A stretch of 64,000 nt of DNA from Corynebacterium minutissimum (GTDB lineage Bacteria > Actinomycetota > Actinomycetes > Mycobacteriales > Mycobacteriaceae), in NCBI RefSeq assembly GCF_000805675.1, contig NZ_JSEF01000009.1, forward strand, positions 20,236 to 84,235, given 5' to 3'. The position numbers and the translations under genes were made by a program. The notes under the pieces are model-generated. The model was not told where the DNA came from. It did not search any database and saw only the letters and a list, made by a program, of their open reading frames with translations. Shown here one piece after another: positions 43,707 through 52,123 of this stretch. Within the stretch, counting starts at the first letter, position 1. Each line of letters opens with the position of its first letter.

Positions 43707-43908
43707 GTTGATCATCTCCAAAAATTTCTTCGACGGTTTTTCCAAGTTCGCGGCAGATGTCTAGGGCGAGATGCACTGAAGGGGAATAGTTGCCGCGCTC
43801 AATGTTCGCGATGGTCTGGCGGGAGACGCCCGCTCGTTCGGCGAGTTCAGCCTGTGATAGCTCGAGCCAGCGTCGCCATTTGCGGACCATGTTGGGGTTG
43901 TCGGGCAT
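43699..43908 (-). CDS. XRE-family HTH regulator
   Basis: A 69-residue cytoplasmic DNA-binding protein, essentially a single helix-turn-helix: RRWLELSQAELAERAGVSRQTIANIERGNYSPSVHLALDICRELGKTVEEIF. Such proteins (Xre/YgzD/SinR-like) repress nearby operons. The upstream gap of 58 nt to the divergent-side DUF559 gene is not shared by another promoter, since both genes are leftward. It is the first gene of a two-gene operon with the membrane protein. Confidence 0.9.
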   Translation of the reverse strand: MPDNPNMVRKWRRWLELSQAELAERAGVSRQTIANIERGNYSPSVHLALDICRELGKTVEEIFGDDQHD

Positions 43909-43965
43909 CGAACCTCCTTTACGGTGTGTCGCGCTTACATAACTCAGTGTAAAGAATAATTGACA

Positions 43966-44823
43966 CTAAGGCAACCGTTGTAGGCATAAATGCCACATCC
44001 AATAGGGCTGCGTCACGCACGAGGGCAGTTGCGGTTTTCGACCTTTGAGCAGCTCAAGCGTCGCTTTAATGAGGCCGAGTGCATCATCGAGGTGGTAGCG
44101 GATATCGTCGGCAGTAAAGCGCAAAACTGTGTAGCCATGAGCGACAGCCGCATTCTGTTTCGACCGATCAGCCTGAAATACCTCACTACTTTTGTGGTAC
44201 TGCCAGCCATCAACTTCGATGATGAGTTTGTCAATGAGGAAGTCGAAGCGGTACCCCGCGATGAGCACATTATGCTCCGGGTAAATCCCTTTCGCCCGCA
44301 AACTCCGGCTGAGCTCCTGCTCCGACCGGCTATCCGTGCCTATCGGGGTGTTCCGAATCGCCTCCTTAAGCCTTCGAGGCACTCGCCGCATCCTCTGCTG
44401 GTCTTTCTCTAAGCGCCCAGGCCCGTCCTTGCCGCGATAATGCTTCTCCAGCAAAGGGCCACTCGCGCCAGCTATTCGACGCGCCGACCACAGCGCCTCG
44501 ACAACGGGCAAGCCTCCAACCTTGGTTATTGCGCGAAGCCGCGAATGCGTCACGCGAAAAGTCTTCCCCTTAAGAGTTCGCGGTCCCTCTGCTTCTAGCG
44601 GAAATGTCAGCTGTCGCCCAAGGTAAATCTCTTGCGCAGTCTTGCCCGTGAAATGAATGTTGCTCAACCCGTGCACCAAAGCTCGCGCGACCGCCAGCGG
44701 CGTCCACTCGTCGGTGTAAATCCCTCGATGCACACGGAAGAGCGTGCGCTCACGAAGCCTTTGCTTGATAGCTTCTTTGCTGAGCCCTTGTGCGCGTAAT
44801 TCTGCGGTAGTCCATGTTCTCAT
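43966..44823 (-). CDS. DUF559/AbiEi-like protein with Vsr-type nuclease fold
   Basis: A 285-residue protein with an N-terminal winged-helix domain (about 1-60, WTTAELRAQGLSKEAIKQRLRERTLFRVHRGIYT), a middle region like AbiEi antitoxin domains, and a C-terminal DUF559/Vsr-like PD-(D/E)xK fold (about 170-260): RSEQELSRSLRAKGIYPEHNVLIAGYRFDFLIDKLIIEVDGWQYH, then FTADDIRYHLDDAL. Asp in FDFLID and Glu in IEVDG are the likely metal ligands. Such proteins are common in actinobacteria, often solitary; roles in DNA repair, restriction or toxin-antitoxin systems are suspected, none shown. It lies between two blocks of repeats. Confidence 0.85.
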   Translation of the reverse strand: MRTWTTAELRAQGLSKEAIKQRLRERTLFRVHRGIYTDEWTPLAVARALVHGLSNIHFTGKTAQEIYLGRQLTFPLEAEGPRTLKGKTFRVTHSRLRAITKVGGLPVVEALWSARRIAGASGPLLEKHYRGKDGPGRLEKDQQRMRRVPRRLKEAIRNTPIGTDSRSEQELSRSLRAKGIYPEHNVLIAGYRFDFLIDKLIIEVDGWQYHKSSEVFQADRSKQNAAVAHGYTVLRFTADDIRYHLDDALGLIKATLELLKGRKPQLPSCVTQPYWMWHLCLQRLP

Positions 44824-45440
44824 AGGGCCGAAAATAAGCAGTGCTTAGCGACGCCCCCATCACCCCAACCTCAGCCTGTGGACAACTAGCTTCCACGAGC
44901 GGCCCCCAGGGCTCGATTGGTGTTCTCCTGTGGATAACTTCCCTTCGCGCTCACCGGCGGGTGGCGGAGTGTGGTAGTGGGGGCCGGTTGTGAGCGCGAA
45001 GGGAGGGTAAGCGGCGCGGGGTGGTGCGGGATTAGCCCCAAACGTCCTTTGCGCTCACGGGGCGAGTTGAAGTGGCGCTCTAGTGGTCGCTGGTGAGCGC
45101 GAAGGGAAGGTAAGAGGCGCGGGGTGGTGCGGGATTAGCCCCAAACGTCCTTTGCGCTCACGGGGAGAGCTGGAGTGGCGCTCTAGTGGTCGCCGGTGAG
45201 CGCGAAGGGAGGGAAAGAGGCGCGGGGTGGTGCGAGATTAGCTCACAACGCCCTTTGCGCTCACGGGGCGAGTTGAAGTGGCGCTCTGGTGGTCGCTGGT
45301 GAGCGCGAAGGGATGGAAAGAGGCGCGGATTGGGGAAGGGAGGGGGAAGGGAAGAGAAGAGAATGGCAGGGGGAGAGGAGAGTTGAGGAGAGAACGGCAG
45401 TGAAAGCGGTAACAGGAGAGAGAAGAGAGGAGTGGGAAAG
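44824..45440. other. 617-nt intergenic region holding a 103-bp tandem repeat array
   Basis: No supported gene. From 44941 to 45325 the DNA is a tandem array with a period of 103 bp. The right part (about 45320-45440) is purine-rich (runs of GGGA/AGAG) leading into the 3' end of the amino acid permease gene. The open frames here are shadows of the repeat or of the permease. Confidence 0.75.
44941..45325. repeat. Tandem array of about 3.7 copies of a 103-bp unit with inverted-repeat ends
   Basis: GTGAGCGCGAAGGG occurs at 44990, 45093, 45196 and 45299, exactly 103 bp apart. Its complement C(T/C)TTYGCGCTCAC occurs at 44943, 45047, 45150 and 45253. Between them the units share GGGGCGAGTTGAAGTGGCGC and, after the right arm, AGGCGCGGGGTGGTGCG. 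Each unit therefore contains a 60-bp arm-core-arm element plus a conserved 42-bp spacer. The first unit has a different core and looks older or hybrid. Confidence 0.85.
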
Positions 45441-46871
45441 TTAGTGTGCTTCTAGCTCGGCGGCGGTAGGCAGCGGGAGACGAGCTGTGGGGGCGATGCC
45501 GCGGGCCTTGGCGTTGATCACGCCCGCGATGGCGAGCACCGCGAACATGGAAGCGGCGGAGAGGAGCTGGATGCGGGCGGAGGCGTCGGTAAGCATGAGC
45601 ACTGCAATGGCAGCAAAGAGCGCCAGGGCGAACCACGTGAGGTAAGGGTAGGCCCACATGCGCACCGGCAGCGGGTGAATGGCCTCGAGCTGGCGGCGAA
45701 GGCGCAGCTGGCTCACGGCGATGAACACCCACACGATGAGGAGGGAGGCGCCCGCGGCGTTGAGCATGAAGGTCAGCAGCCAGCCGGTATCGGCGTAATT
45801 GAGCACGACCATGACCACGGATAGTGCCACTGAGAGAGCAATGGCGGCCGTGGGCACGCCGCGGCGGTCAGTCGAAGCGAAGAGCTTGGGAGCCTCACCG
45901 CGGGAGGCCAGCGAGTGCATCATGCGGGAGGAGGCATAAATCTGCGCGTTGAAGGCAGACAGAAGGGCAAGGACAATGACGACCTCCATGATGAGCGCAG
46001 CACCTGGGATGCCGGCGCGGTCGAGCACCATGGTGAAGGGCGATTCGGCAGCGGACTGCGCGGAGCCCAACGAGGAGTAAGGCAGGAGGAAGGTGATGAC
46101 GAGGACGGACCCGAGGTAGAAAACCGAAATTCGCGTAATCGTGGTGCGCACGGCGTTGACGAGGGACTTTTCTGGGTCCTCGGACTCGGCAGCTGCGATG
46201 GCGACGACCTCGATGCCGCCGAAGGCGAAAGCCACAGCAAGCAGGCCGGCAGCGACGCCGCCGAGGCCGTTCGGCATGAAGCCATCTTCCAAGAAGATCG
46301 ACGTGCCGATGAAGGAGTGGCCGGGCAGCAGGCCGAAGATGAGGAGCGCGCCAATGATGAGGAAGAGAACAATGACGGCGACCTTGATGAAGGCGAACCA
46401 GTACTCGAACTCGCCGAACATGCGCACACGCAGCAGGTTAATGAGGCCGAAGAGCGCGACACAGATGGCAGCAGGGATCCACGGTGGGCAGTCGAACCAC
46501 GAGCCGATGAATCCTGCGGCTCCGGTGATTTCGGCACCGAGGACAGCGACGGTGGCGAGCCAATAAATCCAGCCCTGGGTAAAACCAGCCCAGCGACCGA
46601 TGCCGTGCTCCGCGTATTCGGAGAAGGAACCGGAGGCGGGGATGACCGTGCCCATTTCACCAAGCATCTGCATGACGAGGATGGCAAGGAAACCAGCGAT
46701 GAGGTAGGCCAACAAAACAGCCGGGCCGGCGGCGGAAATGCCCACACCGGTACCCAGGAAAAGGCCTGCGCCAATGGTGGAACCGAGTCCCATCATGGTG
46801 AGATGACGGACCTTGAGGCCGCTGCCGAGCGAGCGAGTAGAGGAATCGTTTTGAGCAGTCACCTTTAGCAT
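45441..46871 (-). CDS. Amino acid permease (APC superfamily)
   Basis: A 476-residue permease with 12 helices of the amino acid-polyamine-organocation superfamily (AnsP/GabP/CycA-like). It starts LKVRHLTMMGLGSTIGAGLFLGTGVGISAAGPAVLLAYLIAGFL, the TM1 consensus with the unwound GAGLF motif; the TM6 region IEVVAIAAAESEDPEKSLVNAVRTT and the loop YASSRMMHSLASRGEAPKLFA are further signatures. Both this and the permease at 47970 are close paralogues. The start ATG 46871 (or GTG 46862) is uncertain; the longer frame upstream overlaps non-coding DNA. Substrate unknown (an amino acid). Confidence 0.9.
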   Translation of the reverse strand: MLKVTAQNDSSTRSLGSGLKVRHLTMMGLGSTIGAGLFLGTGVGISAAGPAVLLAYLIAGFLAILVMQMLGEMGTVIPASGSFSEYAEHGIGRWAGFTQGWIYWLATVAVLGAEITGAAGFIGSWFDCPPWIPAAICVALFGLINLLRVRMFGEFEYWFAFIKVAVIVLFLIIGALLIFGLLPGHSFIGTSIFLEDGFMPNGLGGVAAGLLAVAFAFGGIEVVAIAAAESEDPEKSLVNAVRTTITRISVFYLGSVLVITFLLPYSSLGSAQSAAESPFTMVLDRAGIPGAALIMEVVIVLALLSAFNAQIYASSRMMHSLASRGEAPKLFASTDRRGVPTAAIALSVALSVVMVVLNYADTGWLLTFMLNAAGASLLIVWVFIAVSQLRLRRQLEAIHPLPVRMWAYPYLTWFALALFAAIAVLMLTDASARIQLLSAASMFAVLAIAGVINAKARGIAPTARLPLPTAAELEAH

Positions 46872-46943
46872 TCTAGGCAGCCAAGCGCGGGATTTGGGCA
46901 AAAGGGGAGATTTTGGCCGAGCCTGTTTAGTGGCGGATCGCAC

Positions 46944-46966
46944 AAGGCCCCGCAGAGCGGGGCCTT
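46944..46966 (-). terminator. Strong GC-rich terminator after dapD
   Basis: AAGGCCCCGC (46944-46953) and GCGGGGCCTT (46957-46966) make a perfect 10-bp stem with an AGA loop, 14 nt after the dapD stop. The stem ends in AA/TT pairs; the T-run beyond is short, so the terminator is strong by stem but not by tail. Confidence 0.85.
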
Positions 46967-46979
46967 AAGGCAGCAAAGA

Positions 46980-47951
46980 TTAGTTCTTGTGCAGGTCCTC
47001 GTTGAGGGCCACGGCCTCCGACTTCCAGTCCACTGCCTCGACAGAACCGGACACGGAGTTGCGGCGCAGCAGCACGCCCGAGACACCAGAGAGCTGGGAG
47101 CCCTTAACGGCGTCGCCCTCCGCAACATCGAGCGCCTGCGCGATCTTGCCAAAGACGGCGATCTTGGTGCCGGCGGTGACGTAGAGGCCGGCTTCGACAA
47201 CGGAGTCGTCGCCAAGCGAAATGCCAATACCCGAGTTAGCGCCGAGCAGGCAGCGCTCACCGATGGAGATGACCTCCTTGCCGCCGCCGGACAGGGTACC
47301 CATGATGGAGGCTCCGCCACCGATATCGGAGCCATCGCCCACGACGACGCCCGCAGAGATTCGGCCCTCGACCATGGAAGCGCCCAGGGTGCCAGCGTTG
47401 AAGTTCACAAAGCCCTCGTGCATTACCGTGGTGCCCTCAGCCAAGTGAGCGCCCAAGCGAACACGGTCGGCGTCACCAATGCGCACGCCGGACGGGACAA
47501 CGTAGTCCACCATGCGCGGGAACTTATCGACGGAGTAGACCACGACCGGGCCGCGGGAGGCGAGGCGGCCGCGGACCATCTGGAAATCAGCAACCGCGCA
47601 GGGGCCGTAGTTAGTCCAGACCACGTTGGCCAGCTTGCCAAAGATGCCATCGACGTTCAGGCCGTGCGGCTTGACTGCGCGGTGGGAAAGCAGGTGGAGG
47701 CGCAGGTAAGCGTCGTAGGTATCGGCGGGTGCCTCGTCCAGATCCTTGATGGAGGTTTCCACCGCAATGCGGGCCACGCCGCGCTCTTCATCCGGACCAA
47801 CGAGTTCGGCGAACTGCTGCGGAGTCTCCTCCAAGCGCTTGGTGCCGCTGGCATCTACAGGGGTATCGAGGTGGACTGCTGGGAACCAGACGTCCAGGAC
47901 GGTGCCGTCGTGGGTAATGGTTGCCAGGCCACGTGCGGAAGCAGTAGTCAT
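46980..47951 (-). CDS. dapD: 2,3,4,5-tetrahydropyridine-2,6-dicarboxylate N-succinyltransferase
   Basis: A 323-residue enzyme that succinylates tetrahydrodipicolinate in the succinylase branch of lysine/DAP synthesis. The C-terminal half (about 165-290) is a left-handed beta-helix made of hexapeptide repeats ([51 protein letters not shown]), the N-terminal part carries the actinobacterial DapD insert including YAYLR-like and [22 protein letters not shown]. The [10 protein letters not shown] loop and [18 protein letters not shown] residues fit active-site contacts. It is divergent from dapE across a permease gene, as expected for the lysine regulon. Confidence 0.96.
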   Translation of the reverse strand: MTTASARGLATITHDGTVLDVWFPAVHLDTPVDASGTKRLEETPQQFAELVGPDEERGVARIAVETSIKDLDEAPADTYDAYLRLHLLSHRAVKPHGLNVDGIFGKLANVVWTNYGPCAVADFQMVRGRLASRGPVVVYSVDKFPRMVDYVVPSGVRIGDADRVRLGAHLAEGTTVMHEGFVNFNAGTLGASMVEGRISAGVVVGDGSDIGGGASIMGTLSGGGKEVISIGERCLLGANSGIGISLGDDSVVEAGLYVTAGTKIAVFGKIAQALDVAEGDAVKGSQLSGVSGVLLRRNSVSGSVEAVDWKSEAVALNEDLHKN

Positions 47952-47969
47952 AGCGTCACACCCTAGCAG

Positions 47970-49328
47970 CTACGCGCCTGAGTGTCGCTTCTTCCTACCC
48001 GGTAGTAGGCAGAAGATCACAATGAGCCCGGCCGTGAGGATGAGGACGGCAATGACTTGGTTGCGGGCGGAGGCGTCGAAAAGCATGAGCAGAGTCAGGC
48101 CCACCAGTGCCAGCACGGTCAGCCACGGCAGCCACGGGTAGCCCGGAACGCGCAGCGTGGTGAGTTCACCATTGGCCTTGAGCTGGGGATGCAGCCTGAT
48201 GTAGGAGGCCACGATGAAGCACCAAATCACGAGGAGGCAACCGCCCACCGCGTTAAAAAGGAAGGCCAGCAGCCCCGGCGGATTCCAATACTGCAGCACC
48301 ACCGATGCGAAAGCGAAAATGATGGACAGCAGCACCGCGAAGATGGGGGAGCCGGAGGTGTTGGTCTTCAAGAAGACGTGGTGCGCGCTGTGGTCCTTGG
48401 CCATGTCGTAGACCAGACGGGACGTGGCGTAAATCTGTGCGTTGAACGCAGAGAGTAGAGCGAGGGCGATAATGGCCTCCATAAAGCCGGCGGCAAAAGG
48501 AATCTGCGCTGCGGCCAAAACAAGGGTAAAGGGCGAGTCGGCTGCGACGTCGGCATCCTGGATGGAGCTGAAAGGCAAAGCCATCGTGATGACGAGGATG
48601 GAGCCGATGTAGAAGACCATGATGCGCACGATGATGGCGCGGACCGCCGTGGCCACGTTGTGGGCGGGGTCCTCGGATTCGGCCGCGGCAATCGTCACCA
48701 GCTCAATACCGCCGAAAGCAAAGGCCACGGCCAAAAGGCCAGCAGCAAATCCCGGTCCGCCGTTGGGCAGGAAATTCTCCGTAAAGTTGTGGCCGGCCAC
48801 GGAGAGGTCCATGCCGGGCAGGATGCCCAGTGCCATGAGCACACCGACGCCAAGGAAGGCGACAATGGTGCCCACTTTGATGATGGCAAACCAGAATTCA
48901 AACTCGCCAAAGCCGCCCACGGCCGCAAAATTGACCACCGCAAAGAACACCACGGCTACCAGGGCCGGAATCCACGGATCCACGCCAAACCAGTTGGAAA
49001 CGATGGCCGCAGCGCCGGTGATTTCAGCGCCCATGACCATGACGAGCATGAACCAATAAATCCAGCCCAGAGTAAATCGCGCCCACGGCCCGAAAGCCTG
49101 GCCCGCGTAGGTGGAGAACGCCCCGAGGGAGGGGCGGGCAGAGGCCATTTCTCCGAGCATCCACATCACCAAGGCGATAAGGACGCCAGCTACTGCATAG
49201 GAGACGAGGATAGACGTGCCGGAGACCTGGATTCCCAGTCCTACGCCGAGGAAGAGACCCGCGCCCACTGCCGAGCCGAGGCCCATCATGGTGAGGTGTC
49301 GGGTTTTGAGTTGTGTGGCCGCAGCCAT
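47970..49328 (-). CDS. Amino acid permease, paralogue of the 45.4-kb permease
   Basis: A 452-residue APC permease with 12 helices, sharing LKTRHLTMMGLGSAVGAGLFLGVGLGI at TM1 and IELVTIAAAESEDPAHNVATAVRAI at TM6 with the paralogue. Its loop FSTYAGQAFGPWARFTLGWIYW (about 80-102) and YWFMLVMVMGAEITGAAAIVSNW match too. It lies between dapD and dapE, both of the lysine pathway, so lysine or another basic or branched amino acid is a plausible substrate, not a demonstrated one. AAAGGTGATC precedes the ATG at 49328. It ends 18 nt before the dapD start. Confidence 0.9.
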   Translation of the reverse strand: MAAATQLKTRHLTMMGLGSAVGAGLFLGVGLGIQVSGTSILVSYAVAGVLIALVMWMLGEMASARPSLGAFSTYAGQAFGPWARFTLGWIYWFMLVMVMGAEITGAAAIVSNWFGVDPWIPALVAVVFFAVVNFAAVGGFGEFEFWFAIIKVGTIVAFLGVGVLMALGILPGMDLSVAGHNFTENFLPNGGPGFAAGLLAVAFAFGGIELVTIAAAESEDPAHNVATAVRAIIVRIMVFYIGSILVITMALPFSSIQDADVAADSPFTLVLAAAQIPFAAGFMEAIIALALLSAFNAQIYATSRLVYDMAKDHSAHHVFLKTNTSGSPIFAVLLSIIFAFASVVLQYWNPPGLLAFLFNAVGGCLLVIWCFIVASYIRLHPQLKANGELTTLRVPGYPWLPWLTVLALVGLTLLMLFDASARNQVIAVLILTAGLIVIFCLLPGRKKRHSGA

Positions 49329-49418
49329 GTGAGATCACCTTTAACAACGTTGATTATTTGCAACGGGAAGTACTTTACGCAATGCACTAACTGACGGGGA
49401 ACGCTAGCATGGCGGGTT

Positions 49419-50507
49419 GTGACTTTAAATCTCTTCGCCGACCCTATTGAGCTCACCAAGGCATTGGTGGATATCCCCAGCCCCTCTCACCACGAGGAGG
49501 CGATTGCCACTGCCGTCGAAGAGGCCCTGCGCGGCCTGGACCAGAGCAAGGTCGAGGTCGAGCGCTATGGCAATACTGTCTGTGCCCGTACCAATCGCGG
49601 TCTGAAGACCCGAGTCGTGCTCGCGGGCCACATCGATACCGTGCCGCTGGCCGATAACGTGCCCCACGCCATGTCGGAGGATGGCACCACCATGTATGGC
49701 TGCGGCACCGTGGACATGAAGTCCGGCATGGCCGTCTACCTCAACGCTTTCGCACAGCTCTATGACTCAGAGGAGCTCAAGCACGATCTCACTGTCATCG
49801 CCTACGAGGGCGAGGAGGTGGCCACTGAGTTCAACGGCTTGGGCCATCTGCAGAAGGATCACCCGGAGTGGCTGCAGGGAGACCTCGCACTGCTGGGCGA
49901 GCCGTCCGGCACCATGATTGAGGCCGGCTGCCAGGGCACCATCCGCCTGCGCGTGACAGCACAGGGCACCCGTGCGCACTCGGCCCGTGCGTGGCTGGGT
50001 TCCAATGCCGCCCACACCTTGGCCCCTGTGATGATGAATGTGGCCAACTACCAGCCACGCGACGTGGAGATTGACGGCTGCACCTACAAGGAGGGCCTCA
50101 ACATCGTGCACCTCGAATCCGGCGTGGCCACCAACACGATTCCGGATGAAGCCTGGATGTTCGTCAATTTCCGCTTTGCCCCGGACCGCACCGCGGAGGA
50201 AGCGTTGGCGCATATGAAGGAGGTCATCGGCGAGCACGAGAACATCAGCATTGACGTCGATGACATCGCCGGTGCCGCCATGCCGGGCCTGGGACAGCCG
50301 GCGGCGCGTGCGCTTGTCGACGCCGTCGGGGGCAACGTCCGCGCCAAGTACGGCTGGACCGACGTCGCCCGCTTCTCCGAGATGGGAACCCCAGCCGTTA
50401 ACTTTGGTTCCGGTGATCCGGGCTTTGCTCACAAGAAGGACGAACAAGTCCCCGTCGAGCAGATTACCGAGGTTTCTCACGCTCTCTTGAACTACCTGAA
50501 GGGATAA
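49419..50507 (+). CDS. dapE: Succinyl-diaminopimelate desuccinylase
   Basis: A 362-residue dinuclear zinc peptidase-M20 enzyme that hydrolyses N-succinyl-LL-DAP. Zinc ligands and catalytic residues: LAGHIDTVPLADN (His about 67, Asp catalytic), YGCGTVDMKSGMAVYL (about 92-107, ligand Asp), AYEGEEVATEFNGLG (catalytic Glu and ligand Glu) and the C-terminal His in VNFGSGDPGFAHKKDEQVP. The GTG start at 49419 is preceded by no clear ribosome-binding site, suggesting a near-leaderless message. It starts the operon dapE-LOG-folP2-gpgS. Confidence 0.95.
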   Translation: MTLNLFADPIELTKALVDIPSPSHHEEAIATAVEEALRGLDQSKVEVERYGNTVCARTNRGLKTRVVLAGHIDTVPLADNVPHAMSEDGTTMYGCGTVDMKSGMAVYLNAFAQLYDSEELKHDLTVIAYEGEEVATEFNGLGHLQKDHPEWLQGDLALLGEPSGTMIEAGCQGTIRLRVTAQGTRAHSARAWLGSNAAHTLAPVMMNVANYQPRDVEIDGCTYKEGLNIVHLESGVATNTIPDEAWMFVNFRFAPDRTAEEALAHMKEVIGEHENISIDVDDIAGAAMPGLGQPAARALVDAVGGNVRAKYGWTDVARFSEMGTPAVNFGSGDPGFAHKKDEQVPVEQITEVSHALLNYLKG

Positions 50508-50513
50508 TCCACC

Positions 50514-51284
50514 ATGACCCCCGAGCAAATCCGCACTCTCCGCGGCCCATTGCTCGTCCGCACCGCCGGCGAGCAATCCTCTACCTTCGACCAGCGCCTC
50601 CTGCAGTCCGGCGCGGATCACGAATGGCAGCATGCAGATCCGTGGCGTGTCCTGCGCATCCAGGGCGAGTTTGTCGATGGTTTCGACGCCCTGGCCAAGC
50701 TCCCGAAGGCCGTGACCGTCTTTGGTTCGGCGCGTTCGCGTGAGGAGGATCCGATCTACCAACTAGGTGTTAACGTCGGCAAGCGCCTGGCGGAGGCCCA
50801 GTACGCCGTCATCACTGGTGGCGGGCCCGGCATCATGGAAGCGGCCAACCGCGGCGCCCACGAAGCTGGTGGGCTTTCGGTGGGCTTGGGCATCGAGTTG
50901 CCCCACGAGCAGGGCCTGAACCCGTACGTCGATCTGGGTTTGAACTTCCGCTACTTCTTCGCACGCAAGACCATGTTCCTCAAATACTCCCAGGCCTTCA
51001 TCTGCCTGCCCGGCGGCATGGGCACAATGGATGAATTCTTCGAGGTCATGTGTATGGTGCAGACCGGCAAGGTCACCAACTATCCCATCGTGCTGATGGG
51101 CACCGACTACTGGTCCGGCCTCGTGGAGTGGATGAAGAACACGCTGGCAGATGGAGGTTTCATCAGCCCGGAGGACCTGGATCTTTTCCTCGTGACCGAC
51201 GATCCGGATGAGGCCCTGGCCCACATCGTGGCGGCACACAAGGTGATGTCGGATAAGCGCATCCGGGAGCAGGAGGGCAAGTGA
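50514..51284 (+). CDS. LOG-family cytokinin riboside monophosphate phosphoribohydrolase-like protein
   Basis: A 256-residue Rossmann-fold protein of the TIGR00730/LOG family. The signatures VITGGGPGIMEAANRGAHEAG (about 100-120) and ICLPGGMGTMDEFFEVM (about 163-179), with the PGGxGTxxE motif and catalytic Arg/Glu, are intact. LOG enzymes release free bases from nucleoside monophosphates; in bacteria the physiological substrate is often an AMP-like metabolite. In corynebacteria and mycobacteria the gene sits between dapE and folP2, as here, for reasons that are not clear. RBS and spacing of 6 nt from dapE point to the same operon. Confidence 0.9.
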   Translation: MTPEQIRTLRGPLLVRTAGEQSSTFDQRLLQSGADHEWQHADPWRVLRIQGEFVDGFDALAKLPKAVTVFGSARSREEDPIYQLGVNVGKRLAEAQYAVITGGGPGIMEAANRGAHEAGGLSVGLGIELPHEQGLNPYVDLGLNFRYFFARKTMFLKYSQAFICLPGGMGTMDEFFEVMCMVQTGKVTNYPIVLMGTDYWSGLVEWMKNTLADGGFISPEDLDLFLVTDDPDEALAHIVAAHKVMSDKRIREQEGK

Positions 51285-52123
51285 GCCCCCACCATGGTCT
51301 GGCCCAGGTCATGGCGATTGTGAACCGCACGCCGGATTCCTTTTATGACAAGGGCGCTACCTTCGAGCTGGACCCCGCAGTGGAGCGAGGGGAGCAGGCG
51401 CTTGCCGACGGCGCCTCCATCATCGACATCGGCGGCGTCAAGGCCGGGCCGGGTGAACATGTCGACGCGACCGAGGAAATCGAGCGCGTCGTGCCTACCA
51501 TCGCGGAGTTGCATCGCCGCCACCCAGAGGCGCTGATTTCGGTAGACACGTGGCGCGCAGAGGTGGCCGAAGCCGCGATTGCGGCCGGAGCTGGTCTGGT
51601 CAATGACACGTGGGCTGGGTGGGACCCGGAGCTCATCGAAGTCGCTGGGGAGAAGAAGGTGGGCTACGTGTGCTCGCATACTGGTGGCGTGACACCGCGT
51701 ACCCGCCCGCACCGCGTGCACTTCGATGATGTCGTAGCTGACGTTATCTCAGAAACCACGCGACTGGCCGAGCGTGCCGCCGACTTGGGGTGCCCCGAGG
51801 AGCTGACCTTCATCGACCCCACGCATGACTTTGGCAAAAACACCTTTCACGGCTTGGAGCTGCTGCGCCGCATCGACGAGGTCGTGGCCACTGGTTGGCC
51901 GGTGCTCATGGCTTTGTCCAATAAGGATTTTGTGGGCGAGACCCTCGACCGCGCCGTAGACCAGCGCGTGGCGGGCACGCTAGCGGCGACGGCGTGGTCG
52001 GCTGCGCGCGGCGTGGCCGCCTTCCGCGTACACGAGGTGGGGCCGACTCTCGACGTCATCCGCATGACCGCAGCCATCCAGGGCGAGATGCAGCCCCTGG
52101 CGACAACCCGCGGGTTGGCATGA
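51281..52123 (+). CDS. folP2: FolP2-type dihydropteroate synthase-like protein
   Basis: A 280-residue TIM-barrel protein of the dihydropteroate synthase family. It shows AIVNRTPDSFYDKG (about 12-25, the pterin-binding N-terminal loop), IIDIGGVKAGPGEHVDATEEIERV (about 47-70, with the DVGG-like substrate loop changed to IGGVKAGPG) and VLMALSNKDFVGETLD (about 207-222). The change from the usual GxSTRPG loop is that of the FolP2 paralogue of actinobacteria (Rv1207), which is not the main folate enzyme and has an unclear role. GTG start overlaps the LOG stop (GTGA). Confidence 0.88.
   Translation: MSPHHGLAQVMAIVNRTPDSFYDKGATFELDPAVERGEQALADGASIIDIGGVKAGPGEHVDATEEIERVVPTIAELHRRHPEALISVDTWRAEVAEAAIAAGAGLVNDTWAGWDPELIEVAGEKKVGYVCSHTGGVTPRTRPHRVHFDDVVADVISETTRLAERAADLGCPEELTFIDPTHDFGKNTFHGLELLRRIDEVVATGWPVLMALSNKDFVGETLDRAVDQRVAGTLAATAWSAARGVAAFRVHEVGPTLDVIRMTAAIQGEMQPLATTRGLA

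Noticed and set aside
44941..45325. CRISPR array
   Set aside because: Units are 103 bp with no short direct repeat separated by unique spacers, no Cas genes nearby, and only the arms repeat.
45238..45732. 164-residue leftward frame overlapping the permease end
   Set aside because: Out of frame with the permease and composed of its shadow plus repeat DNA.
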